64,000 nt of DNA from an uncultured Craurococcus sp. (GCA_902805545.1 CADCTD010000012.1:1-64000), one strand, 5' to 3'; positions 55,997-64,000 are shown, counted from the first letter of the stretch. Translations and numbers: made by a program. Notes: generated by a model from the sequence alone, not told the origin.

Positions 55997-56971
55997 CTAC
56001 TCGATCCGGATGCCGGCCTGGCGTATAAGGGCGCCGTAGCGCTCGGCGTCGCGCGCCAGCAGGGCACTGGCCTCGGCGCTGGTGCCGCCGCCCGGGAGGA
56101 AACCCGCCTCGCGGATGCGCGGGCGGAGCACCGGGTCAGCCAGGGCGGCGTTGAGGGCGGCGGCCCAGCGGTCCCGGATCGGCGCGGGCAGGCCGGCGGG
56201 GCCCATCACCATGTACCAGACATTGGCGTCGAAGCCGGGGAAGCCGCTCTCCGCGACGGTCGGCAGATCCGGCAGCCAGTCGATCCGCCCCGGCGTCGTG
56301 GTGGCGAGCGCCCGGACCCGCTCGCCGCGGATATGCGGCAGGTAGGTCGGGAAGGTGTCGATGGCGAGGTCGATGCGGCCGGCGAGGATCTCGTTCACCG
56401 CCTGGCCGGTGCCGCGGAAGGGGACATGGGTCATGCGGATGCCGGCAGCCATGGACAGCAGCTCGGCCGCCAGATGCTGCTGGGTGGCGACGCCGGAGGA
56501 GGCGTAGTTCAGCCCGCCGGGGTTCTCCCGGGCACGGGCGATGAGGCCGGCAAGGTCGCGCGCGGGGGAGGAGGTCGGCACCACGGCCACCAGCGGGACG
56601 GTTGCCGCGAGGGCGATCGCCGTCTGGTCGCGGTGGATGTCGAAGGGGGGCGGCGTCATCTGCGGCGGGACGACGGCGGAGGCGCTGACGGTGCTCATCA
56701 GCACGGTATGGCCGTCCGGCGCGGCGCGGCTGTTCGCCTGTGCGGCAATGGTGCCGCTGGCGCCCGGGCGGTTCTCCACGGCGATGGGGACGCCGAGGCT
56801 CTGCTGCAGGACCGGGGAGAGCAGGCGGGCGATGATGTCCGTGCCGCCACCCGGGGCGAAGCCGACCAGGAGCGTGACAGGGCGGCCAGGCTCCCAGCCC
56901 GGCTGGGCGCGGGCGGAGCCGAGGGCGGGAAAGGCAAGGGAGGCGGCCAAAAAGCCTCGGCGCGTGAGCAT
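55997..56971 (-). CDS. Bug/TTT-type tripartite tricarboxylate transporter substrate-binding protein (orphan)
   Basis: 324 residues from the ATG at 56971, with GGAGGAGA upstream. A twin-arginine-like signal (MLTRRGFLAASLAFPALGSA) directs it to the periplasm. Bug hallmarks are VTLLVGFAPGGGTDIIARLL, the ligand loop VENRPGASGTIAAQA and LNYASSGVATQQHLAAELL. It should bind a carboxylate or related small acid. No membrane subunits TctA or TctB are near, which is common for this family. It faces the two-component and Xre genes tail to tail. Confidence 0.9.
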   Translation of the reverse strand: MLTRRGFLAASLAFPALGSARAQPGWEPGRPVTLLVGFAPGGGTDIIARLLSPVLQQSLGVPIAVENRPGASGTIAAQANSRAAPDGHTVLMSTVSASAVVPPQMTPPPFDIHRDQTAIALAATVPLVAVVPTSSPARDLAGLIARARENPGGLNYASSGVATQQHLAAELLSMAAGIRMTHVPFRGTGQAVNEILAGRIDLAIDTFPTYLPHIRGERVRALATTTPGRIDWLPDLPTVAESGFPGFDANVWYMVMGPAGLPAPIRDRWAAALNAALADPVLRPRIREAGFLPGGGTSAEASALLARDAERYGALIRQAGIRIE

Positions 56972-57108
56972 TCTCGTCTCCTCCACTCCGCTCGAGTGTT
57001 AGCCCGCGGGAAGCGAAGCCTTCCCGCAGCGACCATCTCTGCACGGCAGCGCAGGGGAGGCGAGGGCCGGGACGGTCCGACCGGTAAAATCATCCGAAGA
57101 CAAAGGAA

Positions 57109-57137
57109 CGCCACCCGGGCGAGATGCCCGGGTGGCG
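57109..57137 (-). terminator. Hairpin terminator of the secreted Gly-rich protein gene
   Basis: A perfect 12-base-pair stem, CGCCACCCGGGC and its complement GCCCGGGTGGCG, encloses a five-base loop (57121-57125). On the minus strand it lies 36 bases after the stop and is followed by TTCCTTTGTCTT, a T-rich tract. Confidence 0.75.
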
Positions 57138-57173
57138 CCGAAAACTCAGTGCAGCCTGACTAGGCGGTGGACG

Positions 57174-57584
57174 TCAGCCGCCACCGGCGCCGCCGCTGCC
57201 GCCGCCGCTGCCGCCCGAACCCGAGCCGCCGCCGGAGTCGTTGCTGCCGCCGGTCCCGCCGCCAAGGCTGGGGCTGCCGGGCCGGATGGCGCCGCCGGGG
57301 GTCAGCTCGCTACCGCCGGTGCCGGAGCCGAGGCCCATTGGCGCGGTACGACCCGGAGCCGGGGCGCCGCGGCCGGACGGCATGACACCGTCACCGGCGC
57401 TGCTCGGTGCGCCTGCACCGCTGCTGACGCCGCCGCTCGGCTGCGGGAGCGTGCCGGGCGCATTCGGCACGGCATTCGGGTTGGTGGTGACCTGGGGATT
57501 GGTCGCGGTCTGAGCCTGGGCGTCGACGACGCCGACTGTGGCGAGGCCGGCCAAAGCCGCCGTAAGTATGGCGATGCGTCGCAT
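57174..57584 (-). CDS. Secreted Gly/Ser/Pro-rich low-complexity protein
   Basis: 136 residues from the ATG at 57584, chosen for AGGAGA six bases upstream. The signal peptide is RRIAILTAALAGLATVGVVDAQAQ with cleavage after an Ala-x-Ala-type site. The mature part has no Cys, is rich in Asn/Pro/Gly, and ends in a run of Gly and Ser. No folded domain is seen; it is probably disordered in the periplasm or outside the cell. Family unknown. The region upstream (57585-57679) is notably AT-rich for this genome and probably carries its promoter. Confidence 0.7.
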   Translation of the reverse strand: MRRIAILTAALAGLATVGVVDAQAQTATNPQVTTNPNAVPNAPGTLPQPSGGVSSGAGAPSSAGDGVMPSGRGAPAPGRTAPMGLGSGTGGSELTPGGAIRPGSPSLGGGTGGSNDSGGGSGSGGSGGGSGGAGGG

Positions 57585-57679
57585 GCGGTCTCTCCTCATG
57601 ATCTTGTTGTCATGGAGACAGCGCAATGGGGCCCTTCCGGTTCATTTCACAGACTCGATATACAGAATACTAAACAGCA

Positions 57680-58456
57680 CTAGCGTCCCGTCCATTGCGC
57701 CGGACGCCGGGCAAGGAAGCTTTCGACACCTTCATGGAAATCGCTGCTGGTGAAGCACATCGTCACCAGGTCGTTGCCGTCGACCTGACGGGCGGCGAGG
57801 CGAAGGCGGCGCATCGCCTCCTTGGTCGCGCGAAGGGTCAGCGGGGCATGGCCGGCGATGGTCCGCGCCAAGGCCTCCGCGCGGGATTGCAGCGCGGCAT
57901 GGTCGGGCAGGATCTCGGAGACAAGGCCGATCGCCTTTGCCTCCTCCGCTTCGATGAGCCGCGCCGTGTAGATGAGGTCGAGCACGCGGGCGGGGCCGAT
58001 CAGCGCGGCGAGGCGGCCGTAATTCGCCATCGACAGGCAGTTGCCGAGCGTCTTTGCAATGGGGAAGCCGATGCGGGCATTGCTGGCCGCGATGCGCAGG
58101 TCGCAGACCGCGGCGATGGCGGCCCCGCCCCCGGTCGCCGCGCCGGCGATGGCGGCGATGGTCGGCTTCGGGCATTCCTCGAGCGCTGTGAGGACGCGGT
58201 CGATGCGCTCCTCATAGGCGAGGGCATCCTCGGGCGAGCGGAATTCCCGGAACTGGGAGATGTCGGTGCCGGCGGCGAAGGCCTTCTCGCCCGCGCCGGT
58301 GATGACGATGGCGCGCAACTCGGCGTCGTCGGCGGCACCGAGGGCGATCTCGCGCAGGCGCTCATACATGGGGAAGGTGAGGGCGTTGCGCGCCTGCGGC
58401 CGGTTCAGCGTAACGAAGCCGATGCCGTCGCGGCGCTCGTAGAGCAGTTCATCCAT
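57680..58456 (-). CDS. Crotonase/enoyl-CoA hydratase-like protein lacking both canonical glutamates
   Basis: 258 residues from the ATG at 58456, which has GGGGAGG at eight bases. Crotonase fold signs are LNRPQARNALTFPMYERL, the first oxyanion loop KAFAAGTDISQF and the second in IAGAATGGGAAIAAVCDLRI. In classical hydratases a Glu follows GGG-x and another lies in the GxPE segment; here the positions read GGGAAIA and IGFPIAKTLGN, so both are absent. It may act as an isomerase, racemase or thioesterase, or on carnitine-type CoA esters. It is divergent from a CaiB-type CoA-transferase, which suggests a shared CoA-ester pathway. Confidence 0.82.
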   Translation of the reverse strand: MDELLYERRDGIGFVTLNRPQARNALTFPMYERLREIALGAADDAELRAIVITGAGEKAFAAGTDISQFREFRSPEDALAYEERIDRVLTALEECPKPTIAAIAGAATGGGAAIAAVCDLRIAASNARIGFPIAKTLGNCLSMANYGRLAALIGPARVLDLIYTARLIEAEEAKAIGLVSEILPDHAALQSRAEALARTIAGHAPLTLRATKEAMRRLRLAARQVDGNDLVTMCFTSSDFHEGVESFLARRPAQWTGR

Positions 58457-58457
58457 G

Positions 58458-58488
58458 GCCTTGCCTCCCCGTGGGTTCGGGGCAAGGC
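58458..58488. promoter_or_regulatory. Inverted repeat between divergent genes, candidate operator
   Basis: GCCTTGCC-T-CCCC (58458-58470) is complementary to GGGGCAAGGC (58479-58488) apart from one bulged T, with an eight-base spacer. It lies in the 59-base gap between the crotonase and CoA-transferase starts and covers the crotonase ribosome site, so it could be an operator or a leader hairpin. Confidence 0.5.
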
Positions 58489-58515
58489 TATCCGCATCAG
58501 GAGGAGCCTCCAACC

Positions 58516-59688
58516 ATGCTGCCGCTTGCGCGCTTCACCGTGCTCGACCTTACCCGCGTCCGTTCCGGCCCGACCTGCGTGCGGCAGCTCGCCGACTGGG
58601 GGGCGAATGTCATCAAGATCGAGGCGCCGGACGAGATCGATACGGGCAAGGGGATGGGCGGCGAGCGGCACGGGCCGGACTTCCAGCATGTCCATCGCAA
58701 CAAGCGCGGCGTGACGATCAACCTGAAGCACCCGGACGGGCTGGCGCTGTTCAAGCGCATGGTCGAGCGGGCCGATGTGGTCGTCGAGAATTACCGGCCG
58801 GATGTGAAGGACCGCCTCGGCATCGGCTATGAGGCGCTGGCGGCGGTCAACCCGCGCATCGTGCTCGGCTCCATCAGCGGCTTCGGCCAGACGGGGCCCT
58901 ACGCGAAGCGGCCGGGCTTCGACCAGATCGCGCAGGGCATGGGCGGGCTGATGAGCGTCACCGGCCTGCCGGGGCAAGGGCCGGTGCGCGTCGGCATCCC
59001 CGTCGCCGACCTGACGGCGGGTCTCTACACGGCGATCGGCATCCTGGTGGCGCTGCTGGAGCGGGAGCACACGGGCAGGGGACGCTGGGTGCACACCAGC
59101 CTGCTCGAGGCGATGGTCGCCATGATGGACTTCCAGGCGACGCGCTGGACGATGAGGCACGAGGTGCCGCAGCAGGCGGGCAACGACCATCCGACGACGG
59201 TGCCGACGGGGCTGTTCCATACCAAGGACGGCATGATGAACCTGGCGGGTGGCGGGCAGGAGATGTGGCGCCGCATCGTCGTGACGCTCGGCATCGAGGA
59301 GGCGGCGAAGGACCCCGATTTCGCCACCGACAAGTCGCGGGCGGCCAACCGTGCGGAGACGAATGCGCTGCTGCAGAAGGCGCTGCTCGAGGACACCAGC
59401 GCCAACTGGATCGAGCGGCTGAACAAGGCGGGCGTGCCGAGCGGGCCGGTCTATGCGATGGATCAGGTCTTCGCCGATCCGCAGGTGCAGCATCTCGGTA
59501 TCGAATGGACGGTGCAGCACCCGGCGCTCGGCGAGCTGAAGCTGGTGCGGGCGCCGATGAACCTCGAGGGCGTCGCCCCGCCGCGCCGGCCGACGCCGGA
59601 ACGTGGCGAGCATACGGCGGAGGTGCTGGCCGAGTTCGGCGTGAGCGAAGCTGAGCTTGCGGCGCTGCGCGAGAAGGGAGCGGTCTGA
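58516..59688 (+). CDS. CaiB/BaiF family III CoA-transferase
   Basis: 390 residues from the ATG at 58516, with AGGAG upstream. Family III features are the N-terminal FTVLDLTRVRSGPTCVRQLADWGA, HRNKRGVTINLKHPDG, VVVENYRPDVKDRLG and the catalytic Asp136 in KRPGFDQIAQGMGGLMSVTG. It transfers CoA between carboxylates in the cytoplasm. The following tartrate-dehydratase-like enzyme starts in its stop codon (TGATG). Donor and acceptor acids are unknown; a hydroxy-diacid pathway would fit the neighbours. Confidence 0.9.
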   Translation: MLPLARFTVLDLTRVRSGPTCVRQLADWGANVIKIEAPDEIDTGKGMGGERHGPDFQHVHRNKRGVTINLKHPDGLALFKRMVERADVVVENYRPDVKDRLGIGYEALAAVNPRIVLGSISGFGQTGPYAKRPGFDQIAQGMGGLMSVTGLPGQGPVRVGIPVADLTAGLYTAIGILVALLEREHTGRGRWVHTSLLEAMVAMMDFQATRWTMRHEVPQQAGNDHPTTVPTGLFHTKDGMMNLAGGGQEMWRRIVVTLGIEEAAKDPDFATDKSRAANRAETNALLQKALLEDTSANWIERLNKAGVPSGPVYAMDQVFADPQVQHLGIEWTVQHPALGELKLVRAPMNLEGVAPPRRPTPERGEHTAEVLAEFGVSEAELAALREKGAV

Positions 59689-60866
59689 TGCGCATCACCT
59701 CCGTCCGCGATGCCGTGGCGCCGATGAGCAGCGCCATCGCCAATGCCTATATCGACTTCTCGAAGATGACGGCCTCCATCGTCGCCGTCACCGTCGAGGA
59801 TGGCGCGGGGCGCAGCGCCACGGGCTACGGCTTCAACAGCAACGGCCGCTACGCCCAGCCCGGCCTGCTGCGCGAGCGCTTCATCCCCCGCCTGCTGGAG
59901 GCGCCGGAAGCGGCGCTCGCCCATGCCGATGGCGGGCTGGAGCCGGCGGGTGCCTGGGCGGCGATGATGCGGAACGAGAAGCCGGGCGGGCATGGCGACC
60001 GCAGCGTCGCCGTCGGCACGCTCGACATGGCGCTCTGGGATGCGGCGGCCAAGCTGCAGGGCGTCCCGCTCTGGCGGCTGCTGGCGGATCGCTATCGCGG
60101 CGGCGAGGCCGACGGCAGCGCCTGGATCTACGCGGCCGGCGGCTACTACTACCCCGGCAAGGGCGAGGCGGCGCTGGTCGAGGAGATGCAGCGCTACCTC
60201 GACCTCGGCTACAGCGTGGTGAAGATGAAGATCGGCGGCGCGCCCGGCACGCCGCTGCGCGATGCGCTCAAGGAGGATATCGGCCGCATCGAGGCGGTGC
60301 TGAAGCTGCTCGGCGGCGACGGCTCCCGGCTCTGCGTCGACGTCAACGGGCGCTTCGGCCTGCACGCGGCGCTGGCCTATGGCGCGGCGCTGGAGCCCTA
60401 CCGCCTGCGCTGGTACGAGGAGCCGCTCGACCCGCTCGACTACGCCACGCATGCGACGCTCGCCGAGCACTATCGCGGGCCGATCGCGACCGGCGAGAAC
60501 CTCTTCTCCATGCAGGATGCGCGCAACCTCATCCGCCATGGCGGGCTGAGGCCGGACCGCGACGTCCTGCAATTCGACCCGGTGCTGTCCTACGGGCTGG
60601 TCGAGTACCTGCGGACGCTGGCGATGCTGCAGGAGCACGGCTGGTCGCCGCGCCGCTGCGTGCCGCATGGCGGGCACCAGTTCGCGCTGAACATCGCGGT
60701 CGGCCTCGGGCTCGGCGGCAATGAGAGCTATCCGGAGGTCTTCGCGCCCTTCGGCGGCTTCGCGGACAGCACGCCGGTCGGGGACAGCCGCATCCGCATG
60801 CCCGAGGTGCCGGGCATCGGCTTCGAGGCGAAGTCGGCGCTCTGGGCGGTGATGCGGGAGCTCTGA
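59688..60866 (+). CDS. Enolase-superfamily dehydratase, D(-)-tartrate dehydratase-like
   Basis: 392 residues. The sequence carries GFNSNGRYAQPGLLRERFIP, the KxK motif VVKMKIGGAPG with Lys179 and Lys181, metal ligands in LCVDVNGRF, YEEPLDPLD and TGENLFS, and the acid RCVPHGGHQFALN with His327. This set and the end ESYPEVFAPFGGFAD match the D-tartrate dehydratase group of mandelate-racemase-like enzymes. It would remove water from D-tartrate or a close diacid to give oxaloacetate. It is coupled to the CoA-transferase (TGATG) and ends at a strong terminator. Confidence 0.85.
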   Translation: MRITSVRDAVAPMSSAIANAYIDFSKMTASIVAVTVEDGAGRSATGYGFNSNGRYAQPGLLRERFIPRLLEAPEAALAHADGGLEPAGAWAAMMRNEKPGGHGDRSVAVGTLDMALWDAAAKLQGVPLWRLLADRYRGGEADGSAWIYAAGGYYYPGKGEAALVEEMQRYLDLGYSVVKMKIGGAPGTPLRDALKEDIGRIEAVLKLLGGDGSRLCVDVNGRFGLHAALAYGAALEPYRLRWYEEPLDPLDYATHATLAEHYRGPIATGENLFSMQDARNLIRHGGLRPDRDVLQFDPVLSYGLVEYLRTLAMLQEHGWSPRRCVPHGGHQFALNIAVGLGLGGNESYPEVFAPFGGFADSTPVGDSRIRMPEVPGIGFEAKSALWAVMREL

Positions 60867-60929
60867 GCCCGCTCGAGCGGTTTCCGTTCGACCTGGCTCA
60901 CGGAACCCGCCCTGGCCTGTTGTTTGGTC

Positions 60930-60976
60930 GAGCAAATTACTCCGATCAGGTGACTCCACCTGATCGGAGTTTGCTC
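60930..60976. terminator. Bidirectional terminator between convergent genes
   Basis: ACTCCGATCAGGTG (60939-60952) and its perfect complement (60957-60970) enclose a four-base loop. GAGCAA and TTGCTC extend the stem across a three-base bulge. The hairpin touches the last base of the minus-strand WD40 stop codon and serves both convergent units. Confidence 0.75.
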
Positions 60977-62001
60977 TAACGCCGGCTGAGGTCGACCAGG
61001 CCGGCGAAGCCCTCCTCGGTGCCGAAGGCGAGCATCGAGCCGGCCGCGTTCCAGCCGAGTGCGGAGACGCCACCGCGGCCGGGCGGCGCCACCGGCACGA
61101 CCTTGCCGGAGGCGATCTCGGCGATGAGCACGAGGCCATCGGCGAAGCCTGCCGCCACCACCTCATGCTGCGGATGGCAGGCGACGGCGCTGCACAGCAC
61201 GCCGTCTCCGCCCGCCAGCTCGGTCGGCGCCTTGCCCATCGGGCCGCCGCCGAAGAAGGGCCAGATGACGACGCTGTCGGCGCCGCTCGTTGCCAGCCAC
61301 CGGCCGCGCGCGGTGAAGTTCAGCGAGCGCGTCTTCGATGGGTAGCCGGACATGCGCATGTGCTGGCCATCGGCCAGGCGCCAGCCATGCAGGGCATTCT
61401 CCTGCATCGCCGTCACCACATGCGTGCCGTCCGGGCTGATGGCGATGGCGGCGTGGCTGCCCTTCCACTCCAGCACCCGCGGCTTGTCCTCCTTCGCCGC
61501 GACGAACCAGAGGCTCGCCCCGTTGTAATGGCTGGCCGCGACGCGCTTGCCCTTGGCGTCGAAGGCGATGCCGCCGACGGAGCTCGGATGCGTCAGCACC
61601 TTGAGCTTCTCGCCGCGGCCGTCGAAGAGATGGAGCTGCTTGCCGACCGAGGCCGCCCGCAGCCCGCTCTCATGGGCGGCGACATGCTCCACCCACTTCA
61701 TCGTGCCGAGTGCGGCGATCTCGCCGATGCTGCCATCGGCGGCGGTACGGACAAGGCGGCCATCATCGCCGCCGGTGAGGAAGCCGTCCCTGGCATCCGC
61801 GACCAGCGACAGCACGGCGCCGTCATGCGCCTCCGCCGTCAGCCAGTCGCCACCGGGCGAGGCGATGCGCAGCGTGCCGTCGCCGAGGCCGAATCCGCAG
61901 CGCCCGTCCTTCGTGAAGGCGAGGCCGATGACCCAGGCGCCGAGCTCCTGCGATCGGCCGCGGGCCGAAAGCAGGAAATCGGCGTCGCTCGCCTCGCTCA
62001 T
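60976..62001 (-). CDS. WD40 repeat protein
   Basis: 341 residues with about seven blades. Recognisable units include [99 protein letters not shown] and [20 protein letters not shown]. No signal peptide, so it is probably a cytoplasmic scaffold. It overlaps the COG0523 GTPase (ATGA), a pairing seen in alphaproteobacteria, and may assist metal delivery or bind the GTPase. Confidence 0.87.
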   Translation of the reverse strand: MSEASDADFLLSARGRSQELGAWVIGLAFTKDGRCGFGLGDGTLRIASPGGDWLTAEAHDGAVLSLVADARDGFLTGGDDGRLVRTAADGSIGEIAALGTMKWVEHVAAHESGLRAASVGKQLHLFDGRGEKLKVLTHPSSVGGIAFDAKGKRVAASHYNGASLWFVAAKEDKPRVLEWKGSHAAIAISPDGTHVVTAMQENALHGWRLADGQHMRMSGYPSKTRSLNFTARGRWLATSGADSVVIWPFFGGGPMGKAPTELAGGDGVLCSAVACHPQHEVVAAGFADGLVLIAEIASGKVVPVAPPGRGGVSALGWNAAGSMLAFGTEEGFAGLVDLSRR

Positions 62002-63014
62002 GCCGGGCTCCAGCGGGCGACCTCGGCATCCACCCGGGCGCCGTCCTCGACCTGGCAGGCCTCGAAGCCGCGGCGGAGCACGGGCCGGTTCAGGTCGCGG
62101 CCGATGAAGACGATCTTGGAGCGGCGCGGGTCGCCCTCCTTCACCGGGCCGATATAGTCGCCATCGGCGATCATGTGCACGGCCTGGAAGGCGAAGCGTC
62201 GGTCCTCGCCCGCATAGTAGAGGATGCCCTTGGTGCGCAGCAGGTCCTGGCCCTTCTGGGCGAGGAGTTGGGTGATCCAGGCATTGAAACGCTCCGGGTC
62301 GACCGGGCGCGAGACCTCGAAAGAGACCGAGTTCACCGCAGAGTCATGCTCGTGCTCGTCCTCGCCCGAGAGGAAGTCCGGCTCGCGCTCCAGGATGCGG
62401 GCGAGGTTGAAGGCATCGCGCCCGATCACGCTGTCGATCGGCACGTCGGACTTGGTGCTGCGGCGGATCTCGGCATAGGGGTTGATGGTGCGGATGCGGC
62501 GCTCGACCTCGGCGGCCTCCGCCTCGCTCACCAGGTCCATCTTGTTCAGCACGACGATGTCGGCGAAGGCGATCTGCTCTGCCGCCTCGGTGCTGTCCTC
62601 GAGCCGGGCGGACAGGTGCTTGGCATCGACGACGGTGACGATGGCGTCGAGCTTCGTCGCGCGCTTCACGTCCTCATCGGCGAAGAAGGTCTGGGCGACG
62701 GGGGCCGGGTTGGCGAGGCCGGTGGTCTCGACGATGATGCCGTCGAACCTGCCGCGGCGCTTCATCAGCCCGTTGATGATGCGGATCAGGTCGCCGCGCA
62801 CGGTGCAGCAGATGCAGCCGTTGTTCATCTCGAAGACTTCCTCGTCGGCATCGACGACGAGGTCGTTGTCCACGCCGAGCTCGCCGAACTCGTTGATCAC
62901 CACGGCGAATTTCCGGCCGTGGTTCTCGCTGAGGATGCGGTTCAGCAGGGTGGTCTTGCCGGCGCCGAGATAGCCGGTCAGCACGGTGACGGGGACGGGG
63001 GAGGCGTCGCTCAT
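61998..63014 (-). CDS. COG0523 (CobW/ZigA-type) GTPase metallochaperone
   Basis: 338 residues from the ATG at 63014. P-loop [13 protein letters not shown] (about 13-25), the metal motif [13 protein letters not shown] (CxCC), the switch [10 protein letters not shown] and the base motif [11 protein letters not shown]. The C-terminal CobW_C domain (about 220-335) has [20 protein letters not shown] short His/Glu patch (EDEHEHDS) may hold metal. It probably delivers zinc or another metal to a target enzyme. Start chosen at the M preceding SDASPVPV; the upstream frame has no site. Confidence 0.9.
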   Translation of the reverse strand: MSDASPVPVTVLTGYLGAGKTTLLNRILSENHGRKFAVVINEFGELGVDNDLVVDADEEVFEMNNGCICCTVRGDLIRIINGLMKRRGRFDGIIVETTGLANPAPVAQTFFADEDVKRATKLDAIVTVVDAKHLSARLEDSTEAAEQIAFADIVVLNKMDLVSEAEAAEVERRIRTINPYAEIRRSTKSDVPIDSVIGRDAFNLARILEREPDFLSGEDEHEHDSAVNSVSFEVSRPVDPERFNAWITQLLAQKGQDLLRTKGILYYAGEDRRFAFQAVHMIADGDYIGPVKEGDPRRSKIVFIGRDLNRPVLRRGFEACQVEDGARVDAEVARWSPA

Positions 63015-63071
63015 CGGGGGCTCCGCGGAATGAGAGGGGACTTGGCCGGGGAATATGGGGCGGGCGGCCAC

Positions 63072-63129
63072 GGAGGGCAAAGGGTGGCGGACCGGGAAGG
63101 CGCCCGGCCTTCCGCCCGCCTTGCCCTCC
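63072..63129 (-). terminator. Long imperfect hairpin in the gap upstream of the COG0523 gene
   Basis: GGAGGGCAA (63072-63080) pairs with TTGCCCTCC (63121-63129), and GGAAGGC (63095-63101) with GCCTTCC (63107-63113), giving a long stem. It has no clear T tract. It may end transcription from the receiver-like gene or be a leader structure of the GTPase operon. The rest of 63015-63167 shows no gene. Confidence 0.4.
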
Positions 63130-63167
63130 TGCGAGGCGGAGGCGGCCGCTGCCGGGCAGTTCCGGGC

Positions 63168-63938
63168 TCAGCCCCGGCGCAGCGCCATCTTGGCGGCGAC
63201 GGCGGCCGAGACGAGGGGTTGCAGCAGCACCGGGCGCCGGTCCGGCTCCTCCTCGATGGCCTGGGCGGCGGCGGCGGCGGCGATGGCGCCGACCGAGGCG
63301 AAGATTTCGGCCGCCCGCGCGGCCGCCGCCTGGACATCGGGCAGGGCGGGCAGGGCACGGATATCCGCGATGCAGGCAGCGGCCTCATCCAGCGCGGCCT
63401 CGTCCCGCGCATGCCGGCCTTCGGCGCCGAGTTCCTCCAGCAGGGCGGCGCGGCGGGCGGCATCGAGCGGCTCGGCCGGGCTGTGGGCGACGACGAGCCG
63501 GCGGAGCGCGGCCTCCAGCACTTCCGCCGCGACGGGACGGGAGATCATGGCATCGAACCCGGCCTCGAGGCAGGCCGTCTCCAGCCGCGGCTCCTTCTCG
63601 CCGGCGAGGGCGACGATCAGCAGGCGGGAGATGGGCGGCGGCCAGCCGCGCAGGCGCTTCACGCCCTCGAAGCGGCGGGCGCCGGGGCAGGCCAGGTCCT
63701 GCACCATCGCATCGATCGGGATGCGGCTGACGGTCCCCATCGCCTCCGTCCAGTCTGCGGCGAGCAGGCAGCGATGCCCGGCTTCCTCCAACCCTTCGCG
63801 AAGCTGGGCCGTATCGGCTGCGGCGGTGCCGGCCAGCAGCAGGGTGAGCGGCCGGATCCGCGGGTCGCCTGCGCGGGCACGGCCGAAATCGACCAGGACC
63901 GCGGCCGAGAGGACGGGGAAGCCCGGACCGGCGGCCAT
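63168..63938 (-). CDS. Degenerate receiver-like protein with C-terminal helical (Hpt-like) domain
   Basis: 256 residues from the ATG at 63938. Residues about 30-150 follow the alternating pattern of a receiver: PLTLLLAGTAAADTAQLREGL, IDAMVQDLACPG, LLIVALAGEKEP and FDAMISRPVAAEVLEAAL. The acidic pair of strand 1 is missing and the conserved Lys is Arg, so phosphorylation is doubtful. The rest is Ala-rich and helical (VQAAAARAAEIFASVGAI) and resembles an Hpt bundle without the active His. It starts four bases after another minus-strand gene, which is probably its signalling partner. Confidence 0.6.
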   Translation of the reverse strand: MAAGPGFPVLSAAVLVDFGRARAGDPRIRPLTLLLAGTAAADTAQLREGLEEAGHRCLLAADWTEAMGTVSRIPIDAMVQDLACPGARRFEGVKRLRGWPPPISRLLIVALAGEKEPRLETACLEAGFDAMISRPVAAEVLEAALRRLVVAHSPAEPLDAARRAALLEELGAEGRHARDEAALDEAAACIADIRALPALPDVQAAAARAAEIFASVGAIAAAAAAQAIEEEPDRRPVLLQPLVSAAVAAKMALRRG

Positions 63939-63942
63939 GACG

Positions 63943-64000
63943 CTAGGCCGCCTCGGCCCGGATGGCATCCGCCAGCGTGCCATAGAGCCGCTCGACATGC
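63943..64000 (-). CDS. C-terminal tail of a gene entering from beyond the window
   Basis: Only the last 18 residues are visible (HVERLYGTLADAIRAEAA, then TAG at 63943). The reading frame continues past the window end. The stop is four bases from the start of the receiver-like gene, so the two are probably one operon. No function can be assigned. Confidence 0.5.
   Translation of the reverse strand, partial: HVERLYGTLADAIRAEAA

Overview
The window is very GC-rich (about 70% by eye), densely packed, and full of stop/start overlaps (ATGA, GTGA, TGATG) with several TTG and GTG starts. Codon use and gene content suggest an alphaproteobacterium, most likely Acetobacteraceae (Roseomonas-like). Supporting content includes Bug-type solute receptors, a WD40 + COG0523 GTPase pair, CaiB-type CoA-transferases, a tartrate-dehydratase-like enolase and an orphan CoxL-like protein. 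The family assignment is an inference; no rRNA or phylogenetic marker is present.

Layout. 1-2763 (minus): the start of a modular type I polyketide synthase, cut by the window edge, preceded and overlapped by a family 4 glycosyltransferase. 3086-3160: tRNA-Thr(GGT), followed directly by a decayed tyrosine integrase (3226-3547) and a YidB/DUF937 gene of lower GC. 4543-5531: two tandem paralogous lipoproteins. 5577-9695 (minus): an isolated phage-tail-like cassette whose main product is a 987-residue pectate-lyase-fold fibre with internal repeats. The stretch 3161-9695 looks like a remnant island at the tRNA.

9910-13695: a complete polyamine ABC transporter (potFGHI order). 13753-17693: two tandem aspartate-type aminotransferases, a double-GNAT protein and a DinB protein. 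17796-19653: an Rsb-like partner-switching set (FHA-SpoIIE phosphatase, STAS antagonist, HATPase anti-sigma kinase). 19646-21429 (minus): a fluoroacetate-type dehalogenase and a metallophosphoesterase. 21578-23662: a carboxymuconolactone decarboxylase, a 3-hydroxyisobutyrate dehydrogenase-like enzyme and a lactonase, followed by an orphan molybdopterin hydroxylase large subunit. 26316-29559: a single-domain response regulator convergent with a large multi-PAS hybrid kinase. 29842-31433 (minus): an AtzE/AtzG-type amidase pair.

31564-50467 is the centrepiece: eight genes in one direction with almost no gaps, encoding GlgE, a TreS-maltokinase fusion, GlgB, GlgX, TreZ, MalQ, TreY and OtsA. Together they can interconvert trehalose, maltose, maltose-1-phosphate and branched alpha-glucan, and can make trehalose by three routes. 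GlgA, GlgC, GlgP and OtsB are absent from the window. GlgE carries an extra N-terminal GH13-like barrel whose acid/base position is occupied by Trp.

50545-52382: dihydropyrimidinase plus a small overlapping hypothetical. 52520-55969: an AlkA-type glycosylase, an OmpR/EnvZ-like two-component pair and an Xre-type regulator. 55997-60866: an orphan Bug receptor, a secreted Gly-rich protein, a crotonase lacking both canonical glutamates, and a divergent CoA-transferase/tartrate-dehydratase-like pair separated by an inverted repeat. 60976-63014 (minus): a WD40 protein and a COG0523 GTPase. The window ends in a degenerate receiver protein and the tail of another gene.
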